Shown here in pieces: positions 17,553-24,844 of a DNA stretch of 46,471 nt. The notes under the pieces are model-generated. The model was not told the DNA's origin. It ran no database searches and was given only the letters and a program-made list of their open reading frames with translations. This stretch comes from CAZKTF01 sp964555565 (lineage in GTDB: Bacteria > Planctomycetota > JAJSAM01 > JAKLKS01), in contig CAZKTF010000002.1 of assembly GCA_964555565.1 (NCBI GenBank), positions 1 through 46,471 of the forward strand, written 5' to 3'. Within the stretch, counting starts at the first letter, position 1. The number at the start of each line of letters is the position of its first letter. The position numbers were made by a program, and so were the translations under genes.

Positions 17553-18143
17553 TCAGCGTCGGTCCCGCGGACGCACAACCGGCCTCCTCGACCTCCACTC
17601 AGGGTCCGCCTCTCCGGCGAAGAGCCCCGGCTGGTCGGTGCTGGGCTCAGCTTTCTCGGCAAGTCGCAGGTCCGCCTCGTTCTGAAGGCGCCCATCACTC
17701 CGAATGTGAAGGAGATCAACCCCCCGGGTCGCGAGAACCCTCCCTACCAGGAGCCGGCGATGGCACCCGGTGGGGTCCTCCTCGCTGCAGAGGATGGCGA
17801 CCCTGGACCGCTTCGCCTCCTCGACCAGACGCCGGACCCCCGCCAGGAACGATGCCCCCCCGGCGAGACGGCCGTAGAGGACATGCCCCTCGGAGTCGTA
17901 GTACTCGTCCCCCTCGGGCCGCCCCCCCAGCTCCTGCAGAAGGAACTCGTAGCGGATCCCGGCCTTGGCCAACGCCGCTTCCAGGGCCGGCCGGTTGAAG
18001 TGCGGCGAGGAGCGGGACCGCGGGACGGACCGGATGTCCGCGACGGCCTCCACGGTGTTGTCCCGCAGGAGGCCGAGGAACTTCGGGAGCGGGTGGTTGG
18101 AGTGCCCGATGGAGAACAGTCCCGGCCCTGTCGGAGTGGTCAT
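17553..18143 (-). CDS. DUF488 family protein
   Basis: This 196-residue protein matches the DUF488 pattern: FSIGHSNHPLPKFLGLLR at the N-terminus, VADIRSVPRSRSSPHFNR, then YEFLLQELGGRP and AILCSEEDPTGCHRRLL, with the conserved Cys-containing CSE and CHR motifs. Function in this family is not established. It is the second gene of a two-gene unit: its ATG overlaps the TGA stop of the metallophosphoesterase gene by four bases (18140-18143), the classic arrangement for translational coupling. The C-terminal ~30 residues are Arg/Pro-rich and probably disordered. Confidence 0.85.
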   Translation of the reverse strand: MTTPTGPGLFSIGHSNHPLPKFLGLLRDNTVEAVADIRSVPRSRSSPHFNRPALEAALAKAGIRYEFLLQELGGRPEGDEYYDSEGHVLYGRLAGGASFLAGVRRLVEEAKRSRVAILCSEEDPTGCHRRLLVGRVLATRGVDLLHIRSDGRLQNEADLRLAEKAEPSTDQPGLFAGEADPEWRSRRPVVRPRDRR

Positions 18144-18988
18144 GGTGCGGGCTTCGTAGGAGTGGCCGCGGAGAGGAGGACGACGCGGCAGTCGGCGTTG
18201 AGGACCTGCGTTCCCCCCTTCAGAGTGATCAGGGGCTGACTCCAGTAGCAGTGCCCTCGCACCACGAGCACGGGTGGCCGCCGCTCCAGGATCTCCCGAA
18301 CCGCCGGGATGCCGAGGAGCCCCAGCGACGGGAAGTCAGGCCCATCATGGAGCGCGAGGATATCGACCCCGGAGTCGAGTACACGCTCGACCGCCGCGAG
18401 GTAGTCGGACTCGGTCATGCGGAAGAGCCGGGTCGGCTTGCCGATCACCCCGGAGACACCACCGATCCTCAGACCATCGAGGTCCACGGTTTCTCCGTCA
18501 AGGAAGTGCGCCCTGGGGACCCCCAAGAGGGGCCGACGCTCCGATCGGTGCGCATGCTCCCCGAAGACGTCGTGATTCCCTGCGACTCCGGCGACCCACC
18601 GGAACCGGTCAGCGATTGCCCGCCACACCTCGCGGACATCTCCGTGCGTCCCCCTCTTGGCAAGCTCGGGATGGGCGTACAGGTCCCCGCACAGGATCAC
18701 CCCCACGCGATCCGCAGGCGGGAGCCGCCCGTCACCGCACCATCCAGCCAGGGTCTCCGCGACCTGGCAACCGAGAAGGCGGAGGGAACCCTCAGCCCCG
18801 GGTCGCGGTGGCTCTCGCCCCTGGAGGTCGGAGGCGACCACCAGGGTCTCGACGCCTGGCGGGAGGGCATTCACGACACCGCGGAGGACCGAGAGGTGTC
18901 GCTCGACCGCGACTCCCCCCCTTCCGGCATCCAGGTACTGGATCCGGTCCCACGGCTCCATCTCAATGCCCGACAGGTAGATACGCAC
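18140..18988 (-). CDS. Calcineurin-like metallophosphoesterase
   Basis: Metal-binding motifs of the family are visible in order: VVASDLQGR, VILCGDLYAHPE, VAGVAGNHDVFG, LALHDGPDFPSLG and VVRGHCYW. This is therefore a two-metal phosphoesterase of unknown substrate (nucleotide, nucleic acid or phosphoprotein). GTG 18988 is chosen as the start because it has an AGGAGA site seven bases upstream; in-frame ATG 19027 would add 13 residues without a ribosome-binding site. It is translated ahead of, and coupled to, the DUF488 gene, and is divergent from the AbiEi-like antitoxin with 120 nt between the starts. Confidence 0.82.
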   Translation of the reverse strand: MRIYLSGIEMEPWDRIQYLDAGRGGVAVERHLSVLRGVVNALPPGVETLVVASDLQGREPPRPGAEGSLRLLGCQVAETLAGWCGDGRLPPADRVGVILCGDLYAHPELAKRGTHGDVREVWRAIADRFRWVAGVAGNHDVFGEHAHRSERRPLLGVPRAHFLDGETVDLDGLRIGGVSGVIGKPTRLFRMTESDYLAAVERVLDSGVDILALHDGPDFPSLGLLGIPAVREILERRPPVLVVRGHCYWSQPLITLKGGTQVLNADCRVVLLSAATPTKPAP

Positions 18989-19053
18989 GATGTCTCCTGT
19001 ACCTCGGGCCCGGCGTTCCGGCGACATGGACTCTGGGGGGCCCCATCATCTGA

Positions 19054-19107
19054 CTTCACTAAACTATGGCACTTGACAATACGGTCAAGTATCGTATTTT
19101 AGTAAAG
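19054..19107 (+). promoter_or_regulatory. sigma70-type promoter inside two concentric palindromes; leaderless start
   Basis: TTGACA (19073-19078) and TATTTT (19095-19100) are 16 nt apart, which places transcription initiation at about 19106-19109, on or next to the ATG. Two inverted repeats share one centre: ACTTGAC/GTCAAGT (19071-19077 and 19084-19090), and the outer CTTCACTAAA/TTTAGTAAAG (19054-19063 and 19098-19107, one mismatch). The inner repeat overlaps the -35 box and the outer one overlaps the -10, as expected for an autorepressed antitoxin operon. Confidence 0.8.
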
Positions 19108-19108
19108 C

Positions 19109-20170
19109 ATGGCCAGGCAGATCGACCGGATCGCGCAGCAGGAGGTGCCCCGCCTGCTGGGGATGCACCTCGGGCTCCCGGTACCGACGGGCTGGAAGGT
19201 GGGCCGGCACGACCAGGGCTTCGAGATGGTGCTGGTCGGGCCTCATGGGAGGTTCCTCATCGCGGTGAAGTCGGCCGGGTCCAGCAGCCACCTCCGGGCG
19301 GTCATCGCGAGGTTGAAGGAACAGCAGCGCCGGCACTCGAGCAAGGACATCCCTCTGCTGGTCGTCCCGTACATGGGGGACCAGGGTCGGGACATGTGCC
19401 GCGAGGCCGGGATCTCCTGGATGGACCTGTCCGGCAACGCGGAGATCCGGGCTGCGGACCTGGTCGTCAACATCCGGGGTCGCCCGAACGTCTACCCCTC
19501 TCGGGGGCGCCCGTCGAGCGCGTTCGCACCCAAGAGCGCCCGGATCACCCGCTTCCTCCTCCAGGATCCGAAGGTGCCCCGCAGCCAGCGCGAGATCGCC
19601 AGGGCCGTCTCCCTTGGCGAGGGCTACGTGAGCCGGATCGTCCGCCGGCTCGTGGAGGACCTGTTGCTCACGAAGGACGAGTCCGGCCGGGTGCTGGTAC
19701 CCGAGCCCGACCGCTTGCTGGACGCGTGGAGCGACGAGGAGGACTTCGCGCGCCACCGGACTCAGCGTGGGTTCGTGGCCGCAAAGTCCGGGCAGGAACT
19801 CATCGACCGGCTGAACGATGCCCTGGCGCCCTCGGGGGAACAGTACGCGTTCACCGGCCTCGCGGGGGCCTGGCTCTTGACCAGGTTCGCCACGTTCCGG
19901 ATGGCGACCGTGTTCGTCCTCGCGCCTCCCTCCCCCACCGTCCTCTCCAAGGCGCGGTTCCTCGACGAGCCGAAGGGGGCGAACTGCTGGCTGGTCGTGC
20001 CGCGCGACGAAGGCGTGTTCCATGGCGCAAGGTCTGTCCACGGCGTACCCTGCGCGAGCCCGGTCCAGGTCTACGTGGACCTGAAGGACCACCCGGAACG
20101 GGCGAAGGAAGCCGCCGAGGAGATCCGTCGCACCTCACTGCCTTGGAGGTCTCGTGGTTCCGAAGCCTAG
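19109..20170 (+). CDS. AbiEi-like antitoxin / winged-helix repressor
   Basis: This 353-residue protein has an N-terminal nuclease-like segment (VLVGPHGRFLIAVKSAG...VPYMGDQGRDMCREAGISWMD), a winged-helix segment (SQREIARAVSLGEGYVSRIV, RRLVEDLLL) and a C-terminal portion ending VQVYVDLKDHPERAKEAAEE, a pattern of AbiEi-type or related type IV antitoxins. It overlaps the nucleotidyltransferase gene by 17 nt. The promoter right at the start codon carries concentric inverted repeats, so it is probably leaderless and autoregulated. The assignment rests on the pairing with the downstream toxin and the overall arrangement; the exact subfamily is uncertain. Confidence 0.78.
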   Translation: MARQIDRIAQQEVPRLLGMHLGLPVPTGWKVGRHDQGFEMVLVGPHGRFLIAVKSAGSSSHLRAVIARLKEQQRRHSSKDIPLLVVPYMGDQGRDMCREAGISWMDLSGNAEIRAADLVVNIRGRPNVYPSRGRPSSAFAPKSARITRFLLQDPKVPRSQREIARAVSLGEGYVSRIVRRLVEDLLLTKDESGRVLVPEPDRLLDAWSDEEDFARHRTQRGFVAAKSGQELIDRLNDALAPSGEQYAFTGLAGAWLLTRFATFRMATVFVLAPPSPTVLSKARFLDEPKGANCWLVVPRDEGVFHGARSVHGVPCASPVQVYVDLKDHPERAKEAAEEIRRTSLPWRSRGSEA

Positions 20171-21017
20171 CCGTGCGAGCGAGTATCCGCCGGGCGCCCT
20201 GGACCGCGCGCGCCGCGCCTGTCTGCTCGTCGCGACCGTTCTGGGGGACCTCATGGACGAGATCGTGATCGTCGGGGGGCTCGTCCCCCACTTCCTCGTC
20301 GGCGATCGAGAAGGTGAGGGCGCGGAACCCTACGCGGGCACCCTGGACCTCGACATCGGACTCTCCCTCGGCCTCCTCGACGAGGAGAAGTACAAGGAGG
20401 TCGCCAGCCGGCTGGGGGGACAGGGGTTCAAGCCCGACAAGAACGACCAGGGCAGCCCGACCTTCCAGCGATGGACCATTGACGACCGCGACGGAGGGCG
20501 GGTCCTCGTGGACTTCCTCATGCCGCCGCCTCCCCGGACACCGGACAAGACCCGGGTCCACCACCTCGAGGCCGGCTTCGCGGCCGTCCTCATCCCCGGG
20601 CTCCACCTCGCCTTCCGTGACCGGGTGCGCGTCGTCCTCGATGGCCGGACGAGTCGCGATGAGGTCGCACGACGGGAGATCTGGGTCTGCGGGCCAGGGG
20701 CGTTCATCGTCCTGAAGGCACTCGCGTTCCGCATGCGGGGTGAGAACAAGGACGCCTATGACCTGTACTACGTCCTGCGGCACCTGCCGGCCGGACTGGC
20801 GGACATCCAGGCACGAATCACTCCCTTCCTGGAGGACCCCAAGACGCAGGAGGCCCTCGGGTACCTCCACGAGGACTTCGGGGCGCCCGATCGCACCGGA
20901 CCCAAGCGGGCGGCGGCCTTCCTCTTCGGCCGGGACGACGACACCGTCCAGGCGGATGTCTCCGGCTTTGCGAGGACCCTGGTCGAACGCCTCCGTGGTG
21001 GTGGTCCAGTAGCCTGA
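20154..21017 (+). CDS. AbiEii-like nucleotidyltransferase toxin
   Basis: The protein has the nucleotidyltransferase core (IVIVGGLVPHFLVG followed by GTLDLDIGLSLGLLDEEKY, the GG...DxD signature), a third acidic strand (GGRVLVDFLMP), and the lysine/helical motif seen at the C-side of AbiEii proteins (VLKALAFRMRGENKDAYDLYYVLRHL). At 287 residues it has normal length and no lesion, so this is the best-preserved AbiE-like pair in the window. AbiEii toxins are GTP-binding nucleotidyltransferases that stop growth, and some provide phage abortive infection. The start overlaps the antitoxin end; the stop is 195 nt before tRNA-Asp copy 2. Confidence 0.82.
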   Translation: MVPKPSRASEYPPGALDRARRACLLVATVLGDLMDEIVIVGGLVPHFLVGDREGEGAEPYAGTLDLDIGLSLGLLDEEKYKEVASRLGGQGFKPDKNDQGSPTFQRWTIDDRDGGRVLVDFLMPPPPRTPDKTRVHHLEAGFAAVLIPGLHLAFRDRVRVVLDGRTSRDEVARREIWVCGPGAFIVLKALAFRMRGENKDAYDLYYVLRHLPAGLADIQARITPFLEDPKTQEALGYLHEDFGAPDRTGPKRAAAFLFGRDDDTVQADVSGFARTLVERLRGGGPVA

Positions 21018-21211
21018 CGCAGGACCGGTGACGAGATGAGGGACACACTTCAGGGCCCCCCTCGTGACTCGCCCCAGGGCCCCCCCGGGGAGAAGTTCCA
21101 CGGCCGCCAAGGGCCCTCGTAGGCTGCGTCACACCTCCCGTGCAGTTCGGGAGATACGCACGCCGGGGCTCGACAGCGGTGTGACCCGGCGTGCGCCGCG
21201 TGCCTCGCAGC

Positions 21212-21288
<77 letters not shown>

Positions 21289-21414
21289 CCGTAACCCCGC
21301 TCAAACCCGCGTGTTCCGCGGACTTGGGGCGGAAGGGCGCCCCGGTGGCCCTGGGGTGCGAGGCGATGCATGCTGCAGAGCGCGATTCCGACGCCGCCGT
21401 GGGACGATTCCGGC

Positions 21415-22776
21415 ATGTCGGAAGCCGGAGAGACTCCCGTCCGCGGTCGAGCGGACGACGCCGATGAGCACCGCGTCGCCGTCGCGCTCCGCGGCGCGCT
21501 CGCCACGCGCCGCCACGGGGAGATGCTCTTCGACATGGCGGCGGACCTCCTCGGGCCGGCGGCCCGGGTGGAAGCCCCCGGCGACGGGACCTACCGGCGC
21601 CTGTTCCGGATCGAGGGGCCGGAGCCCCGGTGGGTCATCCCCTGGCCTCTCCTCACCCTCTCCCTGAAGGCTCCGGGGCACCTCGAGATGGAGATCCCGG
21701 GCCTCAAGCCGGCTCCGCCGCGGCTCCCCCGGCCGGGGAAGGCGCCGAACCTCCGGGGTCTCGGGCCGGGCTGGATCACGATCCACGACGGCACGCGCCA
21801 CCTCCAGGTGGGCTACGAGGAGGACGGTCGCTGGTGCGAGACCTGCCGGCACGGCCCCCCGGGGACCCTGGAGGGGCTCCTCCCGGTGCTGGCCGGCGGC
21901 GGCGCCCCGGCGGTGGAGCGCATCGCGGACTTCGTCGCCGGCCTCGACATCGCCCGCCACGGGCCCGCCAGGGCGTACCTCCCCGGCCCGGGAGGTTGCG
22001 ATGCCGCGGGAGCGTGGACCGGCGGTCTCTCCGCCATCCGCGAGGCGCTCGCGCGTGGGACGATCCCGGAGGGCGCCCGGTGGGTCGCCGCCGACGCCTT
22101 CGGAGGCCGGGCGCTGGCCTGGGGCGCGACCCGGGACGAGGCGCTGTTCGCCTGGAGCGCCGAGGTCGAGAGGGTCCGGCCGGGTCCTGGTCCTCCCATG
22201 GGAATGCCGGAGCCCGGACCGGACCTCCCCGACCCGCAGGAGCCCTGGAAGGGGGAGGACCCCCAGGGGGCCCCCGGCCTGGGGTTCGGAATCCACTTCC
22301 CGGGGCCGGTCCCCCTCGGCCCCGCGCCGCCGCCCCCCCCCCCGGAGTCCGTCCCCGGCGCGCTGGTCCCGCTCGGGGACCTCCCGGCCGGCCCCCCGCC
22401 GCTCGGGGAGTGGAGGCGCTTCCTCGGGGCATGCGGGAACACCGTGCCCGCGGCGGTCCGGGCCGATCCCCAGGGATGGACCGTCGTCGGGGATCGGGTC
22501 CTCGCGGCGCTCGGAATCCCCGACATCGAATCCGCGATGGACGAGGCCGATCGCGGGCACGAGATCCTGATGCGGAAGCATTCCCTGCGGCGGCCGCCGG
22601 GGATCCCGGAGCCGCCCTTCCGCGGGCGACACTACCGGCTCGTGGCCGAGACCAGCGGAACGCCCGTGGTCCCCCTCGTGGAGCTGTCCGGGGGGCTGCA
22701 GGAGTCGCGCATCCCGGCCGTGGACGGGGACTCGATCAGCAGCCGGGCAGTGCGCGTGCGGCCGGCGAACGGGTGA
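21415..22776 (+). CDS. Unrecognised protein, family B copy 2 (453 aa)
   Basis: Paralogue of the protein at 15457-16845. Shared stretches include HRVAVALRGALATRRHGEML, EMEIPGLKPAPP, GKAPNLRGLGPG, TRDEALFAWSAEVERVRPG and WRRFLGACGNTVPAAVR. The proline-rich linker is the most divergent part (PPPPPPPESVPG here). No known domain, signal peptide or membrane helix is seen. The start ATG 21415 is aligned with that of copy 1, and the bases before both starts are similar. It follows tRNA-Asp copy 2 by 126 nt and converges on the GHKL ATPase gene (24 nt between stops). No pRiA4b gene follows this copy. Confidence 0.75.
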   Translation: MSEAGETPVRGRADDADEHRVAVALRGALATRRHGEMLFDMAADLLGPAARVEAPGDGTYRRLFRIEGPEPRWVIPWPLLTLSLKAPGHLEMEIPGLKPAPPRLPRPGKAPNLRGLGPGWITIHDGTRHLQVGYEEDGRWCETCRHGPPGTLEGLLPVLAGGGAPAVERIADFVAGLDIARHGPARAYLPGPGGCDAAGAWTGGLSAIREALARGTIPEGARWVAADAFGGRALAWGATRDEALFAWSAEVERVRPGPGPPMGMPEPGPDLPDPQEPWKGEDPQGAPGLGFGIHFPGPVPLGPAPPPPPPESVPGALVPLGDLPAGPPPLGEWRRFLGACGNTVPAAVRADPQGWTVVGDRVLAALGIPDIESAMDEADRGHEILMRKHSLRRPPGIPEPPFRGRHYRLVAETSGTPVVPLVELSGGLQESRIPAVDGDSISSRAVRVRPANG

Positions 22777-22800
22777 CGGGCGTCCCGGATCCCCGGGGAG

Positions 22801-24693
22801 TCACGGGGCCGCCCCCGCCGGGGCCCCCCCCTCCGCCGGACGGACCGCCGGCGCCCGCCCCCGCGGCCGGACGTCCCCCATGTGCGTGAGGACCTCGACC
22901 ATGCGCTCGAGCGTCGGGCCGTCCCCGGGGCGGCCGAAGTTGCGGAGCACGATCTCCTTCGCGAAGAGGTGGACGAGGTAGCGCAGGCGACGGGACTCCT
23001 CCGCGGCCGCCTCCGCGTAGTCCCTGTGCGCGGTGTTGTACTCCCACGCGCCGTCGCGCAGCCGCGAACGCCAGGGTCCGCCGGGATCGTGGACCGGCAG
23101 CGGCTCGGGAATCCCCTCGGCGCCGGGGGCGGCCGCGGGGGAATCCACGACCAGGATCCGCGCCTCGGCCTCGGCCCGCACCTCGCCCTGGACGGCCCGG
23201 ACGAGGATGCGCGCCTCGACCGGCTCCTCGGGGGCCTCGTAGTCGGCCCGGTCGCCCCGCTCGCCCAGGATCCCGGGGCCGAGGAGGGTCCACGTGAACT
23301 CCACCGCACCGGCCGCGGGACGCCCGTCCGCGTCCAGCGCCGACGCGCGGAAGGTCCGCCGTCCCCCGGGCGGGAGGCGGACCAGGGAGGGCCGGATCCG
23401 CAGGGAGGCGAGGGGCCCCGGGGGGAACAGGGCGGGGCCCCCGGGGTGGGCGGCCTCCGGGAGGGGCTCCCCCTCCTCCCCGGGCGCGAGCGGTTCGCCG
23501 CCGGCGGCGGGCGGCGCCGCCCCGGGCGAACCCCCGTCCGCGGCCACGCGCCCCCCCGGCTCGCCGCGGCCCCGGATGTCGAACAGTTCGTACTCCGGGA
23601 GGAGACGCGCCATGGGGCGGAAGACGCGCCGGATCTCCCGGGCGAGGTTGCGGTCCTGCTCCTCCCCGCGGCGGTGGTCGTCCGCGGCGAGGGCGCCGGC
23701 GAGGGCGATCTCGAGCCCCCGGAGGGCGTCGAGGAACGCCAGCGCCGCACCGTCGTGGGCGAATCCCCGCCGCGTCCCCGGCGCGACGCTCAGTTCGGGG
23801 AAGTCCACGACGCCCTCCAGGCGCCCGGAATCCCAGGGGGCCCGCGACGTCCCCGACCCGTCGGCCCCGGCGACGTCGTCGAGCACCGTGGTCCCGCCGC
23901 AGGCCAGCGAGACCCTCCCCGGGTCGTCCTCGGGGTCGAGAAGGTAGACCTCGACGCGGGCGGGGTCGCGGCCGGGGACCGGCAGTTCCGCCAGTTCGCG
24001 CAGGAGCCGGCCGCGGAACCTCCGCGGGCGCACGGCGAACTCCTTCATGGAGCGGCCCCGGGCGACCCTGTCGTGGATGCGGACCGCCGCCGTGCGGGCG
24101 AGGAGCTGGCCGCGCAGTTCCGCGGCGAGGTAGGCGTGGAGGCGGCCGGGCCGGATCTGCCGCTCCGCCCCCTCGTGGACGCCGAGGATGGTCACCTCGG
24201 TGAAGGTGGCCGCTTCGTCCAGCCGCCGCGCGCGGGCGCGGCCGAGTTCGGCGTCGGGGGAATCCTCGTGAAGGCGGAGCGTCCAGGCCTCGGAGCCCGA
24301 CACGCGGCTCCGGATCTCCATGGTCCCGCCGACGGCCCAGAATCCCAGCAGGCCGATGCCGTACTGGCCCAGCGCCATCAGCCGCTGGCGCTCGGCGGGC
24401 GTGAGGGACCGCTTGTAGGAGTGGCCGATGGTGGTGGCGATGCGCCGGAGCGCCTCTTCGCGCAAGAGGTCGGGGAAGACGCCGCGCCCGTCGTCCCACA
24501 CGCGGAGCGCCCGGAGGCCCCTCTCGCTGAACCAGGTCAGATCGATCCTCGTGGCCTCCGCGTCGAGCGAGTTCTGGACCAGTTCCGCCACCGCCTTGCG
24601 CGGGTCATGCTGGCTGCGGGCGAGCAGCCGGATGAGGTCGAAGGGGTTCGCCGGCTTGAGCCGGATCCGGCGCGTCTGCGGGGCGCGGGGCAT
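22801..24693 (-). CDS. GHKL (Hsp90/MORC-like) ATPase with C-terminal Ig-like region
   Basis: The N-terminal ~200 residues contain the Bergerat ATP-binding fold: E37-N41 in AVAELVQNSLDAEAT (N box), D67-D-G-R-G71 (G1), and G109-QY-G112-I-G114 (G2), followed by an S5-like region. This is the layout of Hsp90, MutL, topoisomerase VI-B and MORC ATPases rather than of a sensor kinase; no His-phosphoacceptor region is present. After a Pro/Gly-rich linker (~400-450) comes a beta-rich segment (FRASALDADGRPAAGAVEFT) that reads like an Ig or bacterial Ig-like domain, then a helical C-terminus ending in a basic tail. The gene is divergent from the SWIM-SNF2 helicase, 151 nt between starts. Coupling of the two is inferred from position. 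Confidence 0.8.
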   Translation of the reverse strand: MPRAPQTRRIRLKPANPFDLIRLLARSQHDPRKAVAELVQNSLDAEATRIDLTWFSERGLRALRVWDDGRGVFPDLLREEALRRIATTIGHSYKRSLTPAERQRLMALGQYGIGLLGFWAVGGTMEIRSRVSGSEAWTLRLHEDSPDAELGRARARRLDEAATFTEVTILGVHEGAERQIRPGRLHAYLAAELRGQLLARTAAVRIHDRVARGRSMKEFAVRPRRFRGRLLRELAELPVPGRDPARVEVYLLDPEDDPGRVSLACGGTTVLDDVAGADGSGTSRAPWDSGRLEGVVDFPELSVAPGTRRGFAHDGAALAFLDALRGLEIALAGALAADDHRRGEEQDRNLAREIRRVFRPMARLLPEYELFDIRGRGEPGGRVAADGGSPGAAPPAAGGEPLAPGEEGEPLPEAAHPGGPALFPPGPLASLRIRPSLVRLPPGGRRTFRASALDADGRPAAGAVEFTWTLLGPGILGERGDRADYEAPEEPVEARILVRAVQGEVRAEAEARILVVDSPAAAPGAEGIPEPLPVHDPGGPWRSRLRDGAWEYNTAHRDYAEAAAEESRRLRYLVHLFAKEIVLRNFGRPGDGPTLERMVEVLTHMGDVRPRGRAPAVRPAEGGAPAGAAP

Positions 24694-24844
24694 GGGTGGA
24701 TCCTACTTTCCCCCGCCCGCCGGGATTCCGCAAGGCCCGTCGCCGCCAGGTCGGCCGGGCCCCATCCGAGTGCTTCCGGAAGGACCCGGTCGGGTCTAGA
24801 TTCCCCTCCGGGTCGATCCACATCCGGACGAGGGAGGCTGCACG

